Shown here one piece after another: positions 1 through 5,171 of a DNA stretch of 5,188 nt. The DNA comes from Alkaliphilus sp. (GTDB lineage Bacteria > Bacillota > Clostridia > Peptostreptococcales > Thermotaleaceae): positions 1 through 5,188 of the forward strand of contig JAGXRU010000236.1 of the NCBI GenBank assembly GCA_018335765.1, in the 5' to 3' direction. The notes beneath the pieces are model-generated. The model saw nothing but the letters and a program-made list of their open reading frames with translations. It had not been told where the DNA came from and did not search any database. How positions within the stretch are numbered: position 1 is the first letter of the stretch; every line of letters begins with the position of its first letter. The position numbers were made by a program, and so were the translations under genes.

Positions 1-28
1 CATTGCTAATTTATTTGCTATGTGTTGA

Positions 29-778
29 TTACAACTCTAACATTACAGGGCAATGATCACTGCCCATTATATGAGGATGAATTTGAGAATCTTTTATTTT
101 ATCCCTTAGTTTCTCTGATACTATGAAATAATCTATTCTCCATCCCACATTCTTCTCTCTTGCCTTTCCGAAATAGGACCACCAGGTATATGCATCCACT
201 TTATCGGGGTACAAATATCTGAAGGTATCTATAAATCCCGAACCCAGCAGTTCACTCATCTTAGCTCTCTCCTCATCGGTGAAGCCAGCACTTTTTCGAT
301 TGGTTTTAGGGTTTTTCAAGTCTATTTCCTTATGGGCCACATTGAGATCTCCACATAGAATAACAGGCTTGACTTCATCTAATTGTTTTAAATATTTTCT
401 GAATTCATCTTCCCAAACCATCCTATAGTCAAGTCTAGCCAAATCGGTTTTGGAATTAGGCGTATAGACATTTACTAGATAATACTCATCAAATTCTATG
501 GTTAATACTCTTCCCTCTTGGTCATGCTCCTCTATCCCCAATCCGTACTTAACAGACAAAGGTTTTATTCTTGTAAACACAGCCGTACCTGAATAACCTT
601 TTTTTACCGCATAACTCCAATATTTCTCATATCCTTCTAGCTCTAGTTCTACTTGACCTTCCTGTAATTTGATTTCCTGAATACAGAATATATCTACATC
701 AACCTCTCTAAAATAATCTAAAAACCCTTTTCCTAAAATAGCTCTTAAACCATTTACATTCCAAGAAACTAATTTCAT
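29..778 (-). CDS. xth: Exodeoxyribonuclease III / class II AP endonuclease (ExoA/Xth family)
   Basis: A 249-residue Mg-dependent nuclease of the exonuclease III branch of the endonuclease/exonuclease/phosphatase fold. The family cuts DNA 5' of abasic sites and removes 3' blocking groups and 3' nucleotides during base-excision repair in the cytoplasm. Visible motifs, in order: SWNVNGLRA (N7, metal/phosphate binding), QEIK (metal-binding E35), GYSGTAVFTR at 61-70, VYTPNS (Y105), CGDLNVAH (D144, N146), GWRIDYF at 212-218 and the terminal GSDHCPV with the D241-H242 pair. All expected catalytic residues are present and the length is normal (about 250). The ATG at 778 directly opens the conserved MKLVSWNVNG and has AGGAGG 6 nt upstream. 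It lies 10 nt after the ABC-F stop, so it is very probably co-transcribed and translationally coupled with that gene. No terminator is visible in the 28 bases left of its stop. Assignment is secure from motif content. Confidence 0.97.
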   Translation of the reverse strand: MKLVSWNVNGLRAILGKGFLDYFREVDVDIFCIQEIKLQEGQVELELEGYEKYWSYAVKKGYSGTAVFTRIKPLSVKYGLGIEEHDQEGRVLTIEFDEYYLVNVYTPNSKTDLARLDYRMVWEDEFRKYLKQLDEVKPVILCGDLNVAHKEIDLKNPKTNRKSAGFTDEERAKMSELLGSGFIDTFRYLYPDKVDAYTWWSYFGKAREKNVGWRIDYFIVSEKLRDKIKDSQIHPHIMGSDHCPVMLEL

Positions 779-784
779 GTTTTT

Positions 785-790
785 CCTCCT
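785..790 (-). promoter_or_regulatory. Shine-Dalgarno of xth overlapping the upstream stop codon
   Basis: On the minus strand AGGAGG (790 to 785) sits 6 nt before the xth ATG at 778 and shares two bases with the TAG stop (791-789) of the ABC-F gene. Ribosomes finishing the ABC-F gene end on the xth initiation site, an arrangement that favours coupled translation. Confidence 0.85.
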
Positions 791-2684
791 AGCCTTTTGA
801 TTTTATTCTCTCAATTTGTTCTGCTAATTCATTTAGATACATCCATCTCTCCATTTTCATTTCCAGCTGTTTTTGCAGTTCTTCTTTTTCAGCCATTAAC
901 TTCTGTAAGTCTATATACCCTGTCGAAGGGTCACTAAGCTTTATTTCCTTCTCTTCAATTTCCACTTCTATATTTGCAATGTTGAGGTCAATTTCTTCAT
1001 ATTCTCTTTGTTCTTTAAATGTAAATTTTAGTGCTCTTTCCTTTTCCTGCTCTTTAGAATCCTCCTTGTTTTTGAAGGCTTTTCTTATGTGAGCATCCTC
1101 ATCTTTATTATCTATTTCTTCTTTGTAATCAGAGTAGTTACCTGTATGCTGAACAATTTTTCCCTGCCTTCCAAATACAAATAGTTTGTCCGCAATTTTA
1201 TCCAGAAAGTATCGATCGTGCGATACCACAATAACAGCTCCGAGAAAATTTTCAATATAATCTTCTAAAATTGTTAAGGTTTCAATATCCAAATCATTGG
1301 TAGGCTCGTCTAATAGCAGCACATTAGGGGATTCCATCAGCACTCTTAAAAGGTGCAGCCTTCTTTTCTCTCCCCCAGAAAGTTTTGAAATGAGTGTCCA
1401 TTGAAATGCGGGAGGAAATAAGAATCTCTCCATCATTTGTGATGCGCTTATTTTTTCGCCCTCTGATGTTGTTAGATACTCCGCTCCCTCTCTAATGTAT
1501 TCTATGCCCCTGAGATTGTCAGGCATATGATAGGTTTCTTGAGAAAACATTCCTACTTTTACAGTTTCGCCCACATCCACTGTTCCCATATCAGGTTGAA
1601 GCCTTCCACCAATGATATTTATTAATGTCGACTTACCACTGCCATTTGATCCTATAATCCCTATTCTATCGTTTCTCAGCAAGGTATAACTAAAATCATC
1701 AATCACTTTATTACAATCAAAGATCTTGTTGATATGTTCTAATTCAATAACCTTTTTTCCCAGACGGCTGCTCGCAAATGAGATATCCATTTTATCCTCT
1801 AACAAGTCTGTTCCACTTTCCTTTAACCTCTCAAAGCGATCCTTCCTTGCCTTTTGTTTTGTACTTCTGCCCTGCGCTCCCCTTCTAATCCATGACAGTT
1901 CCTTCCTTAGAAGTCCTTGTCTTTTTCTTTCACTGCCAGCCTCTCGCTCTTCTCTTTCCATTTTCTTTTCTAAAAAACTACTGTAATTTCCTTTGTATAA
2001 ATACAAACAACCCTTATCCAATTCTATGATTTCATTTACCACTCTGTCCAAAAAATATCTGTCATGGGTAATCATTAAAAGAGCACCCTTCCTTTTGTTT
2101 AGATAATCCTCTAACCAATCGATGACTTCATTGTCAAGGTGGTTTGTAGGCTCATCAAGAACAAGTAGGTCTGAAGGATTGATCAAGGCTCCTGCTAAGG
2201 CAATTCTTTTTCTTTGACCTCCCGATAAGGTTCCCACCTTTTGGTTAAACTCTGTGATGCCAAGTTTTGTCAATATTCCCTTTGCTTCACTTTCTACGCT
2301 CCAGCCATTCATCGCATCCATCTCTTGACTTAGCCTTATCAACACTTCGCCAGAAGAATTAGGGTCTTGTATTTCTTTTTCATATTCTCTTATGAGTTTC
2401 ATCAGGGGAGATTCTCCTCTGAAAACCTGCTCTAGCACTGTAGCTTCAGCGTGAAAGTTTGGGTTTTGAGATAGATATTCTATGGTAATTGTATTTCCTT
2501 TTATTACCCTTCCCTCATCAGGGTACTCTATACCTGAAATGATTTTTAGCAAGGTGCTTTTGCCGGTGCCGTTTATTCCTATAACCCCAATCTTATCCCC
2601 TTGGTTAATTCCTAAGCTTATATTATCCAATAGTTGCTTTTCACTATAGCTTTTACTTATATTTTCGATACTAAGAAGGTTCAT
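789..2684 (-). CDS. yfmR: ABC-F family ATPase, Uup/YfmR type, with C-terminal coiled coil
   Basis: A soluble protein with two ABC ATPase domains and no membrane segment. ABC-F proteins bind the ribosome near the tRNA exit site; YfmR in Bacillus helps resolve stalled (for example polyproline) synthesis, and E. coli Uup is also linked to DNA branch structures. In 631-residue numbering: Walker A GINGTGKST (36-44), Q73, signature LSGGQ (153-157), Walker B LLVLDEP (173-179, E178), H207; then the charged linker with WIRRGAQGRSTKQKARKDRF (265-284), typical of the Uup/YfmR branch; then Walker A GSNGSGKST (345-353), Q382, LSGGE (435-439), VLLLDEP (455-461, E460) and H489. Residues about 544-630 form a Lys/Glu-rich predicted coiled coil, as in Uup. 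Both ATP sites look intact. An in-frame ATG at 2702 would add six residues but overlaps the Shine-Dalgarno, so 2684 is preferred. First gene of an operon with xth. The ABC-F call is certain; the exact subfamily is slightly less so. Confidence 0.93.
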   Translation of the reverse strand: MNLLSIENISKSYSEKQLLDNISLGINQGDKIGVIGINGTGKSTLLKIISGIEYPDEGRVIKGNTITIEYLSQNPNFHAEATVLEQVFRGESPLMKLIREYEKEIQDPNSSGEVLIRLSQEMDAMNGWSVESEAKGILTKLGITEFNQKVGTLSGGQRKRIALAGALINPSDLLVLDEPTNHLDNEVIDWLEDYLNKRKGALLMITHDRYFLDRVVNEIIELDKGCLYLYKGNYSSFLEKKMEREEREAGSERKRQGLLRKELSWIRRGAQGRSTKQKARKDRFERLKESGTDLLEDKMDISFASSRLGKKVIELEHINKIFDCNKVIDDFSYTLLRNDRIGIIGSNGSGKSTLINIIGGRLQPDMGTVDVGETVKVGMFSQETYHMPDNLRGIEYIREGAEYLTTSEGEKISASQMMERFLFPPAFQWTLISKLSGGEKRRLHLLRVLMESPNVLLLDEPTNDLDIETLTILEDYIENFLGAVIVVSHDRYFLDKIADKLFVFGRQGKIVQHTGNYSDYKEEIDNKDEDAHIRKAFKNKEDSKEQEKERALKFTFKEQREYEEIDLNIANIEVEIEEKEIKLSDPSTGYIDLQKLMAEKEELQKQLEMKMERWMYLNELAEQIERIKSKG

Positions 2685-2690
2685 TTTATT

Positions 2691-2700
2691 TCCTTTCTCC
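2691..2700 (-). promoter_or_regulatory. Shine-Dalgarno that fixes the YfmR-type gene start at 2684
   Basis: The minus strand reads GGAGAAAGGA from 2700 to 2691, with AAAGGA ending 6 nt before the ATG at 2684. The alternative ATG at 2702 lies immediately 5' of this purine run and has no comparable site of its own within the normal distance. The purine run is therefore best read as the ribosome binding site, not as codons 2-4. Confidence 0.75.
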
Positions 2701-2764
2701 ATATATTGGTTTCAAGATTTCGCTAAACATATATTTGAAGTATTTCATTCACCCATCATGATAT

Positions 2765-2773
2765 ATTCTAACA
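2765..2773 (-). promoter_or_regulatory. Probable extended -10 promoter for the yfmR-xth operon
   Basis: On the minus strand TGT-TAGAAT (2773 to 2765) is an extended -10 (TGn plus a 5/6 match to TATAAT). No good -35 lies 16-18 bp upstream, as is common for extended -10 promoters. Transcription would begin near 2758, giving a leader of about 74 nt. A 9-bp direct repeat AAATTATCG (plus-strand 2799-2807 and 2814-2822) lies just upstream. This is a consensus match only. Confidence 0.5.
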
Positions 2774-2860
2774 AATTTCTTAAAAAAGCACTATTTTTAA
2801 ATTATCGTATTTCAAATTATCGATTAAAGGGAACAAAAACATGCTTGCAAGACTTAAAAT

Positions 2861-2906
2861 TTTCACTTAAATTTCACCTAAATCTACTTGTTAAATTAGG
2901 TGAAAT
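2861..2906. repeat. Tandem and inverted TTTCACYTAAA repeats, operator-like
   Basis: Two adjacent 11-bp copies, TTTCACTTAAA (2861-2871) and TTTCACCTAAA (2872-2882), differ at one base. A third copy is inverted at 2895-2905 (ATTAGGTGAAA). The second and third form a perfect 11-bp dyad: ATTTCACCTAA (2871-2881) and TTAGGTGAAAT (2896-2906), separated by 14 bp. The right arm covers the -35 position of the plus-strand promoter. The dyad lies upstream of the predicted transcription start and neither side has a T-run, so a terminator is unlikely; a repressor or activator binding site is more likely. I do not recognise the motif as a known regulon box. Confidence 0.55.
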
Positions 2907-2928
2907 GGTTGTATATTTATGTTATAAT
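2900..2928 (+). promoter_or_regulatory. Promoter of the YkpA-type ABC-F gene, extended -10
   Basis: TGT-TATAAT (2920-2928) is a perfect extended -10. A 4/6 -35 match, GTGAAA (2900-2905), sits 17 bp upstream and lies inside the right arm of the dyad repeat. The expected start is near 2935, giving an untranslated leader of about 35 nt. The GAGGTAGG ribosome site follows at 2954-2961. Confidence 0.72.
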
Positions 2929-2969
2929 GATGCTTGTATGTAAATTTTAAGTAGAGGTAGGTATTTAAT

Positions 2970-4559
2970 TTGATTACAGTAACAAATGTTAGTTTGCAAT
3001 TTGGTGGACGAAAGCTTTTTGAAGATGTGAATTTGAAATTTACACCCGGCAACTGCTATGGACTGATCGGTGCCAACGGTGCGGGAAAAAGTACATTTCT
3101 TAAAATTTTGTCCGGAGAAGTTGAGTCAAGCACAGGCAATGTTAGTATATCTCCTGGTATGCGTATGTCTGTTTTAAAACAGGATCATTACGAATTCGAT
3201 GAGCTTCAGGTTCTAGATACAGTGATACTTGGAAATCCAAGGCTATCTGAGATTATAAAGGAAAAAGAACTATTATATGCTAAAACAGATTTTACCGACG
3301 AAGATGGTATAAAAGCTTCAGAGCTTGAAGGTGAATTTTCTGAAATGAATGGTTGGGAAGCAGAATCAGAAGCATCATCCCTACTTCAAGGTCTTGGCAT
3401 AACAACAGATCTTCATGATAAGAAGGTTGGAGATCTCAATGGAGCCGAAAAGGTAAAGGTGCTTTTAGCTCAAGCTCTTTTTGGAAATCCAGGTATATTA
3501 CTACTGGATGAGCCTACCAACCATTTGGATATTAAGTCTATCAATTGGGTGGAAGAATTTTTAATCAATTTCGAAGGTATTGTTATAGTTGTTTCTCATG
3601 ACAGACATTTCTTAAACAAGGTCTGTACCCATATGACAGATGTAGACTTTGGCAAAATAAAGCTGTATGTGGGCAACTACGATTTCTGGTATGAATCCAG
3701 TCAACTAGCTCTTCACATGATGAAGGATCAAAACAAGAAGAAGGAAGAAAAAATCAAGGATCTTCAAGAGTTTATTGCACGTTTTAGTGCTAATGCTTCT
3801 AAGTCAAGACAAGCCACCTCCCGAAAAAAACTTCTTGAAAAAATTACATTAGATGACATACAGCCATCAACCAGAAGATATCCTTTTGTAGGTTTTAAAC
3901 CTGAAAGGGAAGTAGGTAACAATATTTTGTCAGTAGAAGGATTAACAAAAAGCATAAATGGAGAGGTAGTATTAAACAATATAAGTTTCATGGTTTCTAA
4001 GGGAGATAAAATCGCTTTTGTTGGGAACAATGAATTGGCTACTACTACACTCTTTAAAATACTGACAGGAGAGATGGAGGCAGACAGCGGTGAGTACAAT
4101 TGGGGTGTAACCATTACCAAGGGCTACTTTCCAAAGGATAATTCCGAGTTTTTTAATGATGTGGACTTGAATTTAGTTGATTGGCTGCGTCAATTTTCTG
4201 TGGAAAAGGCTGAAAGCTATTTGAGGGGTTTCTTGGGCAGAATGCTTTTTTCCGGAGAGGAAGCATTAAAGCAGGCCAATGTTCTTTCCGGGGGAGAAAG
4301 AGTGAGGTGTATGCTTTCAAGAATGATGTTGAGCAATGGCAATGTTTTGATACTCGATCAGCCTACCAACCATCTTGATCTTGAATCCATTACAGCATTA
4401 AATAACGGATTAAGGGACTATAAAAGCAATATTTTATTTTCTTCACACGACCACCAGCTTATTGAAACCATAGCTAACAGAATTATTGAAATAACATCCG
4501 ATGGAAGTATTATTGATAAAAAAATGACCTATGATGAATATTTGGAAAGTATGAATTGA
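2970..4559 (+). CDS. ykpA: ABC-F family ATPase, YkpA/YbiT type, with one degenerate ATP site
   Basis: A 529-residue soluble tandem ABC ATPase of the ribosome-associated ABC-F class. Its length, the opening FxxxxLFEDVNLKFTPGN and the linker RFSANASKSRQATSRKK (271-287) match the YbiT/YkpA branch as I recall it. Domain 1: Walker A GANGAGKST (34-42), Q71, signature degraded to LNGAEK (156-161), Walker B ILLLDEP (176-182, E181), H210. Domain 2: Walker A degraded to GNNELATTT (352-360, Thr358 for Lys), Q-loop Lys389 for Gln, intact LSGGER (439-444), Walker B VLILDQP (459-465) with Gln464 for the catalytic Glu, H493. In the head-to-tail arrangement of ABC domains, all four losses map to one site, while the site built from Walker A1, Walker B1 and signature 2 is intact. 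So one catalytic and one structural site are expected. The start is TTG at 2970, with GAGGTAGG (2954-2961) upstream and conserved sequence from residue 2. Its role on the ribosome is inferred from the family. Confidence 0.94.
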   Translation: MITVTNVSLQFGGRKLFEDVNLKFTPGNCYGLIGANGAGKSTFLKILSGEVESSTGNVSISPGMRMSVLKQDHYEFDELQVLDTVILGNPRLSEIIKEKELLYAKTDFTDEDGIKASELEGEFSEMNGWEAESEASSLLQGLGITTDLHDKKVGDLNGAEKVKVLLAQALFGNPGILLLDEPTNHLDIKSINWVEEFLINFEGIVIVVSHDRHFLNKVCTHMTDVDFGKIKLYVGNYDFWYESSQLALHMMKDQNKKKEEKIKDLQEFIARFSANASKSRQATSRKKLLEKITLDDIQPSTRRYPFVGFKPEREVGNNILSVEGLTKSINGEVVLNNISFMVSKGDKIAFVGNNELATTTLFKILTGEMEADSGEYNWGVTITKGYFPKDNSEFFNDVDLNLVDWLRQFSVEKAESYLRGFLGRMLFSGEEALKQANVLSGGERVRCMLSRMMLSNGNVLILDQPTNHLDLESITALNNGLRDYKSNILFSSHDHQLIETIANRIIEITSDGSIIDKKMTYDEYLESMN

Positions 4560-4560
4560 T

Positions 4561-4577
4561 GGTGTCCAGGGGACGTT
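4561..4577. repeat. Short GGTGTCC-AGG-GGACGTT hairpin element after the ykpA stop
   Basis: One base after the TGA, GGTGTCC (4561-4567) and GGACGTT (4571-4577) can pair as four Watson-Crick pairs plus three G-U pairs around a 3-nt loop, followed by TATTATAAG. It could act as a weak terminator. Its AGGGGACG core also resembles, from memory, a dispersed GTGTCAGGGGACGGTT-type repeat found in many clostridial genomes, so it may be a remnant of one. Neither reading can be settled from one copy. Confidence 0.35.
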
Positions 4578-4595
4578 TATTATAAGAATCATGGC

Positions 4596-4601
4596 TATAA
4601 T
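4596..4601 (+). promoter_or_regulatory. Possible -10 box for the leader/RNHCP transcript
   Basis: TATAAT is a perfect -10 match, 39 nt before the leader-peptide ATG, and would start transcription near 4608. No convincing -35 or TGn extension accompanies it. An alternative is TTGATG (4556-4561) with TATTAT (4578-4583) at 16-bp spacing. Read-through from the ykpA promoter is also possible because no strong terminator intervenes. Confidence 0.4.
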
Positions 4602-4634
4602 CAAAAAAAATATTGAAAGAAAGGAGTTTCATTT

Positions 4635-4688
4635 ATGTTTAAAAATATGCATGAGAATGTGGCAATCCGGGAGGCTTGCATAAAATAA
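4635..4688 (+). CDS. 17-residue leader peptide upstream of the RNHCP gene
   Basis: The ORF ATG...TAA encodes MFKNMHENVAIREACIK. It has a strong Shine-Dalgarno (AAGGAG at 4621-4626, within GAAAGGAG) 8 nt before the ATG, better than that of the ykpA gene. It lies 51 nt before the RNHCP start, and its codons 12-14 (CGG GAG GCT) form the 5' arm of a hairpin whose 3' arm can alternatively bind the RNHCP ribosome site. A strong initiation signal on a tiny ORF embedded in alternative hairpins is the hallmark of a regulatory leader peptide, as in erm and cat attenuators. No run of identical codons points to one amino acid. The CGG and ATA codons are probably slow in an AT-rich genome. I know of no matching leader; the regulatory role is inferred from architecture alone. 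Confidence 0.68.
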   Translation: MFKNMHENVAIREACIK

Positions 4689-4731
4689 TAATATATGAGC
4701 CTCCCATAAAGTATTAAAACACTTTAGGAGG
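4669..4731 (+). promoter_or_regulatory. Predicted translational attenuator controlling the RNHCP gene
   Basis: Arm 1 GGGAGGCT (4669-4676) and arm 2 AGCCTCCC (4698-4705) form a perfect 8-bp stem, extendable by two G-U pairs. Alternatively, arm 2 CCTCC (4700-4704) plus TAAAGT (4707-4712) pairs with ACTTTA-GGAGG (4721-4731): 11 bp with a 2-nt CA bulge and an 8-nt loop. The second fold buries the whole AGGAGG (4726-4731) that lies 8 nt before the RNHCP TTG. The two folds share arm 2 and cannot coexist. Arm 1 lies in the leader ORF. A ribosome finishing the leader would cover arm 1 and let arm 2 mask the start (off). A ribosome stalled early, or none at all, would let 1:2 form and expose it (on). 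Neither stem is followed by a T-run, so control of translation is more likely than of transcription termination. Confidence 0.68.
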
Positions 4732-4739
4732 AGCGTACA

Positions 4740-5171
4740 TTGAAGTATTCAATTAGAGATAAAAATAATTATCAAAAACAAGCATGTTATGAAAACTTTA
4801 TCTGCAAAAACTGTGGAAGCATGGTCGCACCGGAAGGCGCTGGGAGCAATCATAGAAATCATTGTCCAAATTGCTTAATCAGTCTACATGTTGATGATTT
4901 GCCAGGAGATCGTTCTGCAAATTGCAGTGGGATTATGGAACCGATTGGCGTTTGGGTTAAAAAAAATGGTGAATGGGCGATTATTCATAAATGTAATCGA
5001 TGTGACCATTTGAGTTCTAATCGAATCGCAGCAGATGACAACCCTGTGAAATTGATGTCAATAGCATTGCAACCATTAGCAAGACCCCCTTTCCCGCTTA
5101 ATGAAATTGGCAGCAAGGTAAGGATGAGTCAAAATTCTTCCAATGAAGGAGATGCTAATAATGTGCTATAA
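4740..5171 (+). CDS. RNHCP-family zinc-ribbon protein, function unknown
   Basis: A 143-residue soluble protein recognised by the name-giving motif R39-N40-H41-C42-P43. Likely metal ligands: C22xxC25 with C42xxC45 as one zinc ribbon, and C62, H83, C85xxC88 as a possible second. Other conserved-looking stretches are PEGAGSNHRNHCP (31-43), SLHVDDLPGDR (48-58), MEPIGVWV (66-73) and SNRIAADDNP (93-102), ending in the proline-rich PLARPPFPL (112-120). The last 23 residues are polar and probably disordered. There is no signal peptide or membrane segment. RNHCP proteins have no established biochemical role that I know of; paired CxxC ribbons suggest nucleic-acid or ribosome binding, which is inference. 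The TTG start at 4740 is supported by AGGAGG 8 nt upstream. The gene lies 180 nt after ykpA behind a leader peptide and alternative hairpins, so its translation is probably regulated. The next gene overlaps its 3' end, indicating an operon. The family call is confident; function is open. Confidence 0.9.
   Translation: MKYSIRDKNNYQKQACYENFICKNCGSMVAPEGAGSNHRNHCPNCLISLHVDDLPGDRSANCSGIMEPIGVWVKKNGEWAIIHKCNRCDHLSSNRIAADDNPVKLMSIALQPLARPPFPLNEIGSKVRMSQNSSNEGDANNVL

Noticed and set aside
1726..1986. An open frame of 86 codons on the plus strand.
   Set aside because: It lies wholly antisense to the linker-coding part of the YfmR-type ABC-F gene and has the Leu/Ser/Phe-rich composition of a reversed Lys/Glu/Arg-rich coding region.
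2685..2702. A six-residue N-terminal extension (MEKGNK) of the YfmR-type ABC-F gene.
   Set aside because: These codons coincide with the GGAGAAAGGA ribosome binding site, which is correctly spaced for the ATG at 2684.
2758..2943. A 61-codon plus-strand ORF in the divergent spacer.
   Set aside because: It has no Shine-Dalgarno, no recognisable motif, and overlaps both predicted promoters and the repeat cluster. Its composition is that of AT-rich spacer read by chance.
3764..4120. An open frame of 118 codons on the minus strand.
   Set aside because: It is antisense to the well-conserved YkpA-type ABC-F gene, with no ribosome site or recognisable domain.
2970..4559. The YkpA-type gene as a decaying pseudogene because of its altered ATPase motifs.
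   Set aside because: The frame is full length without interruption, the changes are confined to one composite site, and flanking residues such as PTNHLD and the linker are well kept, so a functional asymmetric protein is more likely.
789..4559. The two ABC-F genes as acquired antibiotic-resistance (ARE) determinants or drug exporters.
   Set aside because: Both lack membrane domains and match housekeeping-type branches (Uup/YfmR and YkpA/YbiT), with no nearby mobile genes; nothing in the sequence supports a resistance role.
4669..4712. Intrinsic terminator at the GGGAGGCT/AGCCTCCC stem.
   Set aside because: The stem has a loop of about 20 nt and is followed by ATAAAGTATTAAAAC, not a T-run. 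The overlap with a leader ORF and the alternative pairing fit attenuation of translation better.
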